Shown one piece after another: positions 10,954 to 22,471 of a stretch of DNA of 64,000 nucleotides. The notes beneath the pieces were generated by a model, which was given only the letters and a program-made list of their open reading frames with translations, was not told the DNA's origin and searched no databases. Location: positions 62,001 through 126,000 of the forward strand of contig JAWPHD010004505.1 in NCBI GenBank assembly GCA_037043455.1, in the 5' to 3' direction. The DNA is from Cyrtodaria siliqua. Lineage: Eukaryota > Mollusca > Bivalvia > Adapedonta > Hiatellidae. Both the position numbers and the translations under genes were made by a program. Positions within the stretch are counted from its first letter, which is position 1. Each line of letters starts with the position of its first letter.

Positions 10954-11930
10954 ATGGAGGCTATAATGGAAATCGAGGACCCCAAAAAGAAACGAAAGCG
11001 TGAGGCGTCAAGTGTCAATGAGCTTAAAACCAACCAGCAAAGCTTATGAGACACGCGAGATAGAACAGAGTCAATCACCGCCATTGAGTAACAAGAAAAA
11101 ACGTAAGCTAAATAATAGGAAAGAACGCGATATACGGAAAGCAGAAAGTGTGAAAGACGAGACACCCGAAAACAAGGAACACAAACCTAAAGTAGATATC
11201 AAAGAAGAACTTCGAGAAATAAAAGTAATCCTAAAAAATGACAGCACGTTCAAGAAAATAATTAAAAAAACTATCATGGAAATGAAAGATGACATTTTGA
11301 AATCGTTAACACACAGGTTAGAAGTACTAGAGAGTGACTTACATGGTAAATGTATCAAACTACCATTTCAGTTAAAAGTAGACGTTGAAACTCTTAGTAA
11401 AAAATATGAGAAACAAGTAGAACAAAACAAAATGCTAGAAAATAAAATAGAACAGAAGTAAACACATCTAGAGGACAAAACCAACGACCTTGAACAATAC
11501 CAACGCCGAAACAATGTACGGATCGTTGGAATAGAAGATAACTCAGATGAAAGCTGTTTTAAGACCGCTGATATTGTGTGTAACACATTGAATGCGCATA
11601 TGTGAGGATTACACCTTACACCAAGTGATATCGATACACTGACTTGGAAAGTTTGAACCTAACCGGAAACGAAATATTATTGTTCTTTTCAAATAGCGAA
11701 TGACAAAGACACATATTATGAGCTACAGAAAAGTCCTGACAGGTACACGTATATATGTAAACGAGGATCTGACAAGGCTAAATCAGGAAGTGCTAGAAAG
11801 TGGCCGACTGAAACGAAGAAATGACGTAGAAAATGCGTGTTCCCATGAAGGAAACTCTATGTGAAATGGTAGAACGGAGGAATTAAACAAATTAAATTTG
11901 AGCAGTTCCACATGTGGTTAGAACTATAAT
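10954..11930 (+). pseudogene. LINE ORF1 (L1/transposase_22-like RNA-binding protein), decayed
   Basis: The likely start is ATG 10954. Its reading frame has a basic PKKKRKR signal, like the classic nuclear-localisation motif, then stops; the sequence continues in another frame (11000-11461). A Lys/Glu-rich coiled coil spans about residues 60-150. After the stop at 11459 the same protein continues as LEDKTNDLEQYQRRNNVRIVG (11465-11529), the start of the RRM-like domain typical of L1-type ORF1. 'DIDT' lies near 11630, and a C-terminal region with IYVNEDLTRLN lies near 11751-11785. ORF1 proteins coat LINE RNA as trimers. Two or more frameshifts and stops make this copy dead. No ORF2 follows on the plus strand. 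Confidence 0.65.
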
Positions 11931-14900
11931 GGCCAGAAAAGGTAAGCGGAACCCGGAAATAGAAAGCGTCTTTTCTTGTTATGTTTGCTGCTTATACATT
12001 TTGCTTGAGACGCTACTTTCACTAAACACTATAGAATGCATTATACAATTTCATACCCAGTAATGCAGTATCAATTAAATTGATAGTGCACGTGTACATT
12101 ATACTCTATACGGCTTTGTAAATATTTAAAGGTATCGTGTAGCTTGCAAATTGAATATGATTGTTCATTATGTTGATTGGCAAAAACTATCAAATTATCA
12201 TGCTATTACTATTATTTTAGTCACTGCAATTCAGTGGCAAATCACAATGTGTATTTCAACAATAATACATTAGGCAATGTTGTTTTTTTTGCTGTTGTTT
12301 TTTATTTATTTTTTCTTATATCATGTTTCTGTACATTAGTGGTTGTAGGGATTAAAAACAATACAAAAGGTTTGTATATCATAGTAAAATGATAGTAAGC
12401 CTCTGTCTACGTCTTAACGTATGAATAGTTTTACATTTTGTGAAGCAGTATACATGTATGATAGTAATGTTTATACACGTGGCTAGACGCAGTATACCAA
12501 ATTGTTGATAATGGTACACACTTTCAAAATTTAAGAAGATCGTTTATGTTGATTACAGCATACGATTTTGTTGTTTTGTTGTAAACAAACTAATTATATA
12601 CTATGTCCAAAATAAGTTCATCATTTTTGAACGGGTACTCATTATACTTATTGCAAAATATTTCATTTTCACAGACAAATTAATACAAGAAAGCAATACC
12701 TGAGTTTGACTGTTTTATAAAATATTTAAACGAAAGAAATATATAGAAAATAATATTGCAATAGGTTAGTAATTGGCCTAGATTCATTCAAGGATATAAT
12801 CTGATAATAGTCAGAAATCGAGGCCAATTGAGATGAGCGGTATCAGGGTCAGAGTCAGAATCAGAGTCGTCCCAAGGGCGTTTAGCGTCTCTAGAATAGT
12901 TATTATCCGAAGAATCAGTAGTTTGTGCGTGATGATTGATGGCCAGTTATTAGCTTTGTTATGTTGCAGGTTAACGCTTTATGAAAATGGGTATCACTCT
13001 GCCAAAATGGCAGTCAGAGTTATTGGACATGTGCACCGACATTTCTTGAGGTAAGATGAGGTAAGTACGGAGAGTATCGATGTCCATATTCTGCGAACGG
13101 TTGCTTTGGTCCATTGGCTTGCGCAAGACGTTCGCGACTGAAAACAGGTTCGATTGAATAGAACTTTTCTTCAATTGAGTAAGACCTCTTTTCAGTTGAA
13201 AAAGACGTATGTTTAATTGAATTAGATCGATGCTTAAATAGTTAGAGAGGTTCAATTAATTGAGTTTCATATAAATTTGGATTCCATGCGTATTCTTGTT
13301 TGGTGTTTTTTTCAAGTGCCGAACTTGCGATTTCCAGACATGGTCCAGTATGTTTTTCTTCAGGTAAGCTATGATATTTAGGTGTTATTGAGTGTTTATT
13401 AATGTGTACTTAAACAATAATTATAATAATATAATAAACATAAACAGACATCTTCCAAAACGCCGAGTATGTCCACCTTGATTTTGTTCTTATTTCACAG
13501 CACGTCTACACTGTAGGTTGCACGCCTGTACTGCCGTGCATTTTTTGCGATAAGTTTTATTCATGTTACCATAGTTGTGTCTAGAAATTCGATATTTTCG
13601 TCAGATATATTTAACCATGCCTGGGAAATTCACAAGATAAATGTAAAGGTTTTACTATTAAAAGAAGTAGCATCTACACGTGTTATGTGATTTTTCCCCC
13701 ACATAAATTGTATACGGCAATAAGGATTTCACAAACATGCGTAGATGGTCGATGCCCAAATTCAGGGAATAGTCGCTTTGTTTAACTGGCTAGCACATGA
13801 CATTCTTCGAGTTTTTGAAGAAAAAAAAGTTTAAATACAAAAATAACCCTGCACATTGTTGAACACCAACCTCTAATTCGGCAATTTTGATCGCTCTCCC
13901 GCATTATCGGAAATCCTCCGCCTTAAACTCTCGGTATTGCTAAAGCAATGTTGGCGGTGCGATTCCCGTCGGGCGTGATTGTCTTATTCAACTGCCGAAG
14001 GCAGCTGATTCTTATATGGGTTTTGTATTTGTCTATGGTTAACAGATTGTGAATCATGTAGTTTGCGATAAGCATGTTTTACAAATTGAATTCCTAGAGA
14101 ACTCGTCTAAAAATTGAATGGTATAAACACATATTTTTGAACGGTCAAAGGTTACCGTTTGGCCTGTGGATTTGACGTTTTCGTAGATCAGTCTACTCGG
14201 TGTAGAATGCGGCAATGTTTTCGGGATCTCTATGTGTCCGGGATGTTTACGGAGCAGAATGAAATCTTAAGTGCAATTGAATAAAATCGCAAGTATTCGA
14301 TTAAAATAAGTGCATTTTAAAAGTATTTTCATGGATAAATCAATGAAATTTATTGAATCCATAAATAATATAACGACACAGTTTAGCGTTATATCGGTTT
14401 TATTAATAATGCCAAAAACGAATCGAAAAAGAAGCAAATCAGCTTGACCATCAATGTCCACACCGACGCTTAAAATGATTTTTGATTTTTTATCAATTTG
14501 CATTTGAATTATTATATCAGAAAATAAAATTTTGATGAAGGCTGTCAAGCCGAAACGTTAAAAAGACGGTGTTGTTAATTTTTTTTAACTATTATTAAGG
14601 ATTATATCAATAAAACCTTGGCCAAGTTTCACAGTGAATACTATTGACGCATGCATTGCGTAGTCATTGCTTTTGATAAAAACAGCAACACTTATTTCAA
14701 CTTGATAACTCTCAGATTTTCATTAATTATACAAACAATTGTTTGCATTCCTATCAGTTCAAAGGGCCACCGTCATTTTTATTTACTTATCGGCCGCTTT
14801 TTTACGCTTGCGTAAAACTTTGCTTGTTATCTGTTATACGCTGTTGAGAAATAGTCTGTTGACGATATCCCAATCGTTCCAGGTTGTATTACACATGTGT

Positions 14901-15115
14901 ACATACTATAGAATATAAAATGGGTGTTCGACATTGCTAACAACAGATGTTATATGATAAAAAAAAATATAAGAAAAGTATAAACCAGGTAATTTAGTTT
15001 TTAGATTCTTTTTCGGAAAAGTTTATTATTTATCAACCAATCAATTTAATGTGTAAGTGGACAAAGAAAATCAGTGTTGAACGAATAGTAATTAAAGCAC
15101 GCATGGCCCCACTGA
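11931..15115. other. no gene; AT-rich sequence
   Basis: Mostly A/T-rich with no convincing reading frame. 13140-13260 has a loose ~20 bp periodicity of 'ttcaattga' words. 13925-14010 has a tRNA-like phrase (ggtgcgattcccgtcggg) that does not fold into a tRNA I can support. 12832-12885 has a short agtcag-type repeat. Confidence 0.4.
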
Positions 15116-15116
15116 G

Positions 15117-15402
15117 GCTTACCCTTTAACAGTTAGTGTTCACCCGCAAATATTGAAAAAAAAACCAAGTTCTAGAAAGCTCTGCTTAGAAATTTGTTTC
15201 CCGACAAATACTTTTTTTACCAGTAACGCGCTGTCGGAGGGATATGTTTTACAACTCCCAAACCGCCGGGCAATACCCTTTAACAAATAGTATTCACACG
15301 CATATATTGAAAAACAACCCAAGTTCAAGAAAGCTCTTCTTAAAAATGTATTTCCCGACAAAGACTTATTCTATCGCGCTGGCGAAGGGCCGCCGGGCAA
15401 TA
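15117..15402. repeat. two tandem units of ~125-155 bp
   Basis: 'taccctttaacagttagtgttcaccc...aagaaagctc...cccgacaaa...ccgccgggcaata' occurs at about 15119-15275 and again at 15277-15402 at moderate identity. A minus-strand open frame spans parts of both, but it follows the repeat and matches nothing known. Confidence 0.7.
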
Positions 15403-15547
15403 TACATGTAGGATGACATGTAACAATTATCTCGGACAAATATAGGAGTCTCATGCGGATAGATATAAATAACGACATATAATAATCTATAAGTAATTAT
15501 AACAATTTCTTAATTGGCTGATAAACAAAAACAACAATTTCCGTAAG

Positions 15548-15650
15548 GGTCCTGGGGGCAGATGTTTGGGTTGTAGGGTTCGGGGTGTAGGGGCTCGGGG
15601 TGCATGGGTTCGCGGTGCAGGTGTTCGGTGTGCAAGGGTTCGCGAGTAGG
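15548..15650 (+). repeat. G-rich ~18 bp minisatellite
   Basis: Imperfect repeats of 'gggttcggggtgyag' type run through 15565-15640. There are many G2-G4 runs on the plus strand, so quadruplex formation is possible. No gene lies nearby. Confidence 0.65.
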
Positions 15651-16928
15651 GTAACGTATTGGCGTATTGATCAACACACGGTTCTGAATAGTTTATATAA
15701 TAGTTGTATTATGTTTTTGCCAAGTTTATCATAATTCTCAAAACTATAGTTTACATAACTTATTGAGAAGCTACTCGAAATGCTTGATAACAATATCAAG
15801 ATTGCCGTGTGTCTGTTTTTTAACTAGCATACTCGTGTCTATGTAAAGGTAACTAGTAGGTAATAAATATGTTTAACATACCTGAGTATATAAGTATAAA
15901 CATCCATATGACGAAAAGCCAAAGATGTTCACCCATGTCAGTTTCGTGTAGATATGATAATAGCTGTTTTAATCGTAAATTAATTGAAACCTAGCCAAAC
16001 ACAAATGTATACACCTGTTATTTATACCTGCTTATCGAAACCTGCATATCAAATAGTATGACATGCGTGACTGAGCTACTTCCTCTTTCTGTATGAAGGG
16101 TGAATGTGTATCGCAAATGGGGAGGTATATTTCTCCACGCTTTACAATGTACGAATACGTAATCTGTATTTTAGTATAACTAGACACATTATGTTTGTCT
16201 ATGGTTCAAAGCAGACGAATTTATTTTTTAAAAACCGAATTAAATTTCCTTCAAATCCATTTCGCATGTTGGTTGTAATTTGTATGTAGGTAGTACGGTA
16301 TATGACAATACACCCGTGTAAAGGTTGTGATGCTGCACAATAAACCGGTCCTTCTGTTTACATAAGCACGCCCAATTTTATTAAGCGGGATATATATTTG
16401 GCGATGTAAGTACTTTTTAAATATCTGTTTCTATATTTTCAATTTTATTAATGTAGCTTATGAGGTATCTCTTCCTTTAAAGTTTAGTATATTGTCTCCA
16501 ACCCATACATTATGAAACTTCATTGGTACATTGTCCTTGATGAGAGGTGAAATCCGTATCTTTTAGAGGGTTGGTGGGGGTGGGGGTGTCAGTCAGTCAG
16601 TCAAAGGTCAAGGTCGCCATGATCACCTAATACAGGTAAAAAATTGTCACAATATACGCGATTTATATTTTCCCCAAGTAACCCCGCCAGCTACCTTAAT
16701 TAAAATGTCAGCGTTTTTAATTTTAAAATGTCAGAGTTTTTACTTACGCGACGTCGTAACTGACGACGTCATTTCTTTGAAAGTAAATAACTTTTGACGT
16801 TCACGACGGCCAATAACGGTTTGAATATGTGTTGCTTTCTCGGCGTTTATAGCGTTATATAATTACGCTATTATTTATTCATTTATTGTAAAGTTAAATG
16901 GGCGCCTTTTGCGGGCATTCTCTTCCAA
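15651..16928. other. no gene; left flank of the Gmr1-like element
   Basis: AT-rich sequence with a G-rich patch (ggttggtgggggtgggggtg) and a (gtca)n run at 16569-16601, followed by 'ggtcaaggtcgcc'. The last five bases, 16924-16928 (TCCAA), are the target site duplicated by the element that follows. Confidence 0.5.
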
Positions 16929-18495
16929 TGTCACAAAATGTCACGGGTAGAGCGTACTGGTCGTATATAGCTCTTGTAAGTTATCGGTTACACCCAAAAT
17001 CTATTTTCGAGTTGAAACAATTTCACAATATTCATGATCTATTCATGTAACACGTAAAAGCGTGCACATTTTAAGTGGCCGCCAGAGAGGCCGTGTCATA
17101 AGTTTAGTTTTGTGCTAATGCATGTAAACGTATAGGTATATTTTCCTTAAACGGCAAAATTGTATAAGGGGCCTCTCGTGTAGATTCAATACTGTAGATT
17201 TATCCACGTTTGTCACGGACTGAACGGGGGAAATAATGATTTGGGCGTAATGTTTGCTATAAACCCATTGTCTTCTAGCTTTCGCCGGGATCATCGATAG
17301 TACTTTGTTGGAACAGAGATTGGACGGCAAAATTCATAGGCAACATGTGGTTAGTAATTTTATTAAACTTTTATCGTACATTTGTATTCAGTAGGCGGCG
17401 CCATCTTGTTTGGCGGTTACGACATCCGGTTAGCATTGATGTTTCTCAAACATAACTTTAGACTAGCATATGATTTGAAGTTACTTAATTAGATGTAATT
17501 ATTGTAATTGATCATTAATTGTAAAACAATATTAATTTGATAACAGTGGATAATAGGTGCATTAGTTAACGTTGGCGTATAACTCGGTGATTGTAATACA
17601 CGATTGTCAACATTAGTTAACAATGAGATGAGTGACAAGAATAAATGCGTGCATGCATAACTCAGTGAGTGTAATATATGAGTAATTTGATCATGTTTAT
17701 ATTACATGTATTAGGGGCATTGATTAACAGCGACGTACATAGCGTATACATGGCGTTGTAGAATATGTATACATTGCTACTCCTCATTAGTACAGCTTAC
17801 ATATATTGATTGAATAATGATTTGTTTGGGTAATGATAATTATGCAAGATTGTTATGTTTGTCAACCGACATCTAAAACGTATGTATAATTACAGCCTAA
17901 GCCATCCAGGATATAAGCCATCAAGGATATAAGCCATCCAGGGTTGGAGTAAGCCATCTAGGTTTGGATATCCAGGAGTGGAGCTAAGCTTCCACGATTA
18001 ACGTTTACAAGCGGTGGAGACGGTCCCCGTACCTGCGCAGCCAGGTTTTACTAACGACAACCCCCGGGACACAAGGTGGGCCCGTTACCAATCCTCACTG
18101 GAGGAATATCACTCACAATCTCAGTGGAGGTTAACTATCATTGCATCGCGTCATCAACCCTTACAGAAGGCATTTGATGACAATCATCCATTGAATTCGC
18201 GCATCATCATCTTCATGAGCTCTCGCGTATCACAGTTATCGCGCTAGATCAACATTGTTATAGATTTAACAACACTTTAGTGTCGTAGACATTCAGTATT
18301 TATAATAATACTAAGAACGTCTTAAACGTTCATGAGAACATTCTTTTCATAGTTCATTTGTGTATTCGCTTGTTTTTTTAGATAATTGTATATATATTAA
18401 ACATATTTTAAAAGTTGCATTAAACTTATGTAAATGCATTCACCGTCATTGATTCTTTCCTGAGTTAGCCCAACCACTAAGGTCATCCTGTGACA
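16929..18495 (+). repeat. 5' LTR of the Gmr1-like element
   Basis: 1567 bp, TGTCACA...TGTGACA. It contains four short tandem units of 'aagccatcyaggatat' type (17897-17955). Unlike the 3' LTR it has an extra 11 bp around 17031-17041 (atgatctattc). The solo LTR also has this segment, so the 3' LTR lost it, probably by slippage between the two ATTCATG words. The promoter and polyadenylation site must lie here, but I cannot place them. Confidence 0.92.
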
Positions 18496-18497
18496 AC

Positions 18498-18514
18498 TGG
18501 TGTCAGAAGTTGGA
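18498..18514 (+). promoter_or_regulatory. primer-binding site for tRNA-Leu
   Basis: TGGTGTCAGAAGTTGGA starts two bases after the LTR end. It is complementary to the 3' end of animal tRNA-Leu (…TCCCACTTCTGACACCA) with one mismatch. Minus-strand DNA synthesis would start here. tRNA-Leu priming is known for bivalve Ty3-type elements such as Steamer. About 650 bp of leader follow before the gag ATG. Confidence 0.85.
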
Positions 18515-19162
18515 TTTTGGGCGACTACGGAGGGAAAGAATCAATAAGTGATCTTTATGATGATATACTAAATCTCTACTTATTATTTTAGAATTGTGTA
18601 CCACCCTCTGATCCATCAAGGCGACTGTCGACGATCACGGCCACAGCTTGGAAGACAAGTCAAGACACGACAAGGGTAGGGTGAGTCCAAACTGTTGTTT
18701 TGTCCGTTCTTTCCTTGGCGCGAGGTCGCAGTGGTCTACACGATTGGGTCTGAGGCACTTTTTCTAAATACTTTGGGTGTTTGTTTTTACCTCCCTTGAT
18801 ATACACATAGTATCCAATTAGGTTGGCGAACAAGACGTTCTACTCATGTTGTGACACTCGAGTATACTTATATTGATGGGAGAAGTAAATATACATGTAC
18901 ATGTTATGCACATTTCTATGATTGTTTAAGGTTTATGTCCAATATCAAATATAGATATTTTATGTAGGGTATATGTTTTGTGGAAGCTAGATACTATCTA
19001 TACATAACCGTTAGTAGTTAGCGCTAGTACAAATGTGTATGTAACTTGTCCTATGATGATGCCCAGGTATTTACTGAGGACACAGTGACTTACCATTAGT
19101 AGTTAGTTGAGTAGAATTATTAGTGACGTGTGTATTGTAATTATTGTAGTGTGTAGTTCACA

Positions 19163-20542
19163 ATGTCTATAACCATGACGTCCATAAAGGATCTTACGGA
19201 AATGGGTAAGGAGTAAGGTTATGCTGGAGAGGAGCTTAGAACCTTTGTTAAAGACGAACAGGCTTGGGAAAGGGAATTTAGACTTAAGGAAAGAGAATTA
19301 GCAAAGCAGGAAAGAGATGAAGAAAGTAGACTAGCTAAAGAGAAGCTAGATGCTGAGAAAGATAGGTTAGAAGTAGAAGGTAGACTAGTTAAAGATAGGC
19401 TAGAATTAGAAAGTAGATTAGCTAAAGAGAAGCTAGATGCTGATAAAGAGAAGCTAGAATTCGAAAGTAGATTGGCTAAAGAGAAGCGAGATGAAGAAAG
19501 TAGACTAGCCACAGAAAAGTTAGAATTAGAAGGTAGGTTAGCTAAAGAGAAGCGAGATGATGAAAGTAGATTAGTAAGGGAGAAGCAAGAGTTAGAACAT
19601 GAGAGGTTCGAAACAGATGGTAGACTAGCTAAGGCTAAGACCACGCTGGAGAGGGAGAAATCAGAGTTTGAGCATACGTTAGCTTTAGAGTTGGAAGCAG
19701 CTAAGACACATAGTAAGGAAAGTAAAACTGAAGGGAAAGATAGTTATTCTGAGAAGTTAAAAGGTTCGAAGTTACCATACTTTGATGCTGACAAAGATAA
19801 CATGGACAGTTACTTGTTACGGTTCGAGCGTTATGCTGAGTTACAGGAATGGACCAAAGATAAGTAAGCAGTTCATTTAAGTGCGTTATTGAGAGGCAAG
19901 GCCTTAGATGTATTTTCTAGATTACCTAGTGTAGATGCTCTTGACTATGACAAGTTAAAGGATGCTCTTTTTAAGAGGTTTGAGCTAACTGAAAAAGGTT
20001 TTAGAAAGCGGTTTAGAGCTTGTTTGCCTGAGAAAGGCGAGTCATTTATTCAGTTTATTAGTAGGTCTAGAAATTACTTAGATAGGTGGTTAGAGTTAGG
20101 GAAGGTAGCGCAGACTTGTCAGGGCCTCATAGATTTCTTGTTGCGGGACCAGCTATTCAATGTTTGTAGTAGAGATCTGTTCTTATTTCTTAAAGAAAGA
20201 AAACTAACTAGTGTAGATGAAATGGCAACTCAAGCAGATCAGTTTGCCGAGGCTAGAGGTGGAGCTCATAATGTAGTGTCGAAAGACAGAACTTTTAGAG
20301 ATAGGCAAGGGGACGATCATAAACAGAAAGGCCAGAGTGGAAACTATAGAGGTGGAGGTAGTTCGATGGGTTCTAGGGGAGGTAGCAATAGTGGTAACAT
20401 AGGTAGACCTTTTATTCGTTGTCGTCACTGTAATGGGAATCATGCTTCACATGAGTGTAGGAAAGCGGTGAAAGTGTCCGCTGTCGTAGACAATTTCAGT
20501 GAAAATAGTAGAGTGGACAACAATTTAGGGAGTCAGAACTAA
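19163..20542 (+). pseudogene. gag: gag (capsid/nucleocapsid), broken by stops
   Basis: Starts at ATG 19163 (MSITMTSIKDLTEMGKE), with a stop already at codon 18 (19214). A long Lys/Glu-rich coiled coil follows, about residues 30-185, built from repeats of the type ESRLAKEK-D. The capsid-like domain begins near GSKLPYFDADKDNMDSYLLRF (from 19762) and runs past a second stop (19865) through ALDVFSRLPSVDALDYDKL to about 20240. This alpha-helical region resembles the SCAN-related gag domain of Ty3 elements. A zinc knuckle of variant spacing, CRHCNGNHASHEC (CX2CX3HX4C), lies at about 20420-20458, so it binds RNA. Gly/Arg-rich sequence continues past the third stop (20540). All stops are in frame, with no indels, so the reading frame itself is preserved. 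Confidence 0.88.
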
Positions 20543-20985
20543 GGTTTTAACAACCCATGGAATTTCGGTAGAGGTAGAGGTGGTCAAAACCGAGGTAGAG
20601 GCAGAGGTAGTAATAGTCCGGTTATTAAAACCGAGAGTAGTAGCTGTTGTGTTAAAGCGGATGGTGTAATGGCGAAGATCGGAACATGTCTCTTTCCGTA
20701 TGCAAATCTTCCAACGGCAGATGGTAGAGTGAATGGCACGGACGTAATTGTAATGAGGGATACAGGTTGTACAGGTGTGGTAGTTAGGCGTAGTTAAGTT
20801 ACGGATGACCAGTTGGTAGGTAAACAGTCACCGTGTATGTTGTTAAATAAATCGGTAGAGCACGTGCCAATAGCGAGAATAGATGTAGATACACCTTTCT
20901 TTAAAGGGACTACAGAGGCACTAGGTATGGACGACCCGATGTATGATTTAACGATGGGGAACATAGAAGGTTCAGTACTTCCGGT
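20543..20985 (+). pseudogene. retroviral-type aspartic protease region of the Gmr1-like pol
   Basis: It continues the gag frame. An Arg/Gly-rich linker (GRGRGGQNRGRGRG) leads to VIVMRDTGCTGVVVRR, where Asp-Thr-Gly (20759-20767) is the active-site triad of a retropepsin. After a stop at 20795, the second half follows: VGKQSPCMLLN, then MDDPMYDLTMGNIEG (about 20929-20973), matching the C-terminal strand and flap side of Ty3 proteases. It would cut the gag-pol polyprotein. At ~110 residues it has normal family length. The position directly before integrase, not before reverse transcriptase, is the unusual point. Confidence 0.8.
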
Positions 20986-22471
20986 AATGTCCGATTTTAG
21001 AAGTAGCATAAGTAATGCCGTAGAGACTAGAGCGCAGGTTCAGAACCAAGCTCAGGCTTATAGAAAATTAAAGGTTCCTGCAGCCGTAGGTGACATATCT
21101 AAAGCGGAGTTTATAGAAGCAAAAACTCAAGACGAGTCATTAGGTCCTTGTAAAGTGAAGGCCAAGGATGGTGTAGTGAAGAAGTGTAAAGGGTCCGGTA
21201 GTTGTAAGTTTGTACATAAGAATAGGTTATTGTACAGAGAATTTGAAGATAGTGGTAGTAGACAGTTTCACCAATTAGTGGTACCTACCCAGTATAGAAA
21301 GACAGTGCTTAAGGTAGCTCATGAGTCGATTATGGGAGGTCATTTAGGCGTAAAGAAAACGTCAGATAGAGTATTGGCAGAATTTTATTGGCCAGGCGTT
21401 AGTGGAGATGTAACTAGGTATTGTAGGTCCTGCGATGTATGCCAAAGGACAGTACCAAAAGGTCGAGTGACCAAAGTACATTTAGGTCAGATGCCACTGA
21501 TAGATACACCATTTAAGCGGGTAGCCGTAGACATAGTTGGACCAATTTTTCCAGTGTCGGATAGGAAAAATAGGTACATTTTAACCATGGTAGACTATGC
21601 AACTAGGTATCCGGAGGCAGTAGCATTGCCCTCAATTGAAACTGAGAGAGTAGCTGAGTCATTAGTTGATATGTTCAGTAGGCTAGGTGTACCAGAGGAA
21701 ATGCTGACTGAGTGTGGGTCACAGTTTACGTCAGAACTTATGGCTGAAGTAAGCAGGTTATTGTCTTTGCGTCAAATCATGACAACACCATATCACCCTA
21801 TGTGTAACGGGTTAGTCGAACGATTTAACGGGACGTTAAAGCAAATGTTACGGCGTATGTGTACCGAGAGACCCAAAGATTGGGACAAGTATCTCAATGC
21901 TTTATTGTTTGCATTTAGAGAGGTTCCACAAGAGAGTTTAGGATTTTCTCCGTTTGAGTTATTGTACGGTAGGTCAGTTAGAGGTCCCATGAGGATTCTT
22001 AGAGAGATGTGGGCAGGTGAAGTAGATAGTAATGAGGTTAAGACTACATATCAGTATGTTTTAGATCTGAAGGAGAAACTAGAGGAGACTTGTAAGATAG
22101 CTCAAAGTCAGTTAGTTAAGGCAAGTACCGAGTACAAACGGTACTATGACCAGAAAGCTAGAGCTAGGAAGTTTAAGATAGATGACCAGGTGTTACTGTT
22201 ACTCCCGACCGACAATAACAAGTTGTTATTACAATGGAAAGGTCCGTTTTACGTTAGAGGGATAGTGAACACTATGTATTACCGTATCGAGATAAACGGA
22301 AAGTTAAAGACCTTTCATGCGAATATGCGGAAAGAGTATATCAGTAGAACCGATAATGTGCAACAAGGGGTGTTAACCGTAGTTAATGTTGCAGTTATTG
22401 AGGATGGTGAGGAAGACAGTAGTGAGGACACTAGTCCCATGTATTTTCCCACTAGTGTAGGTAGGGAGTGA
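20986..22471 (+). pseudogene. Ty3-type integrase placed before reverse transcriptase
   Basis: Open from 20798 to the stop at 22469. The N-terminal HHCC zinc domain has HESIMGGH (from about 21316) and CRSCDVC (about 21427-21447). The catalytic core has the first Asp in VAVDIVGPI (21530), the third residue Glu in GLVERFNG (21818), and between them MLTECGSQFTS, where Glu (21710) stands at the position normally held by the second catalytic Asp. A GPY/F-like C-terminal module (LQWKGPFYVRG, about 22231) follows. No chromodomain is seen. Integrase inserts the cDNA and makes the 5 bp TCCAA duplication seen here. The Asp-to-Glu change probably inactivates this copy's enzyme, so it was probably inserted by another copy's enzyme, or the change came later. 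Confidence 0.9.

Noticed and set aside
18014..18247. 77-codon open frame in the 5' LTR, repeated in the 3' LTR (25236-25469)
   Set aside because: It starts with GTG, not ATG, and in the diverged solo LTR the same block is frameshifted, so coding is not conserved. Treated as LTR sequence.
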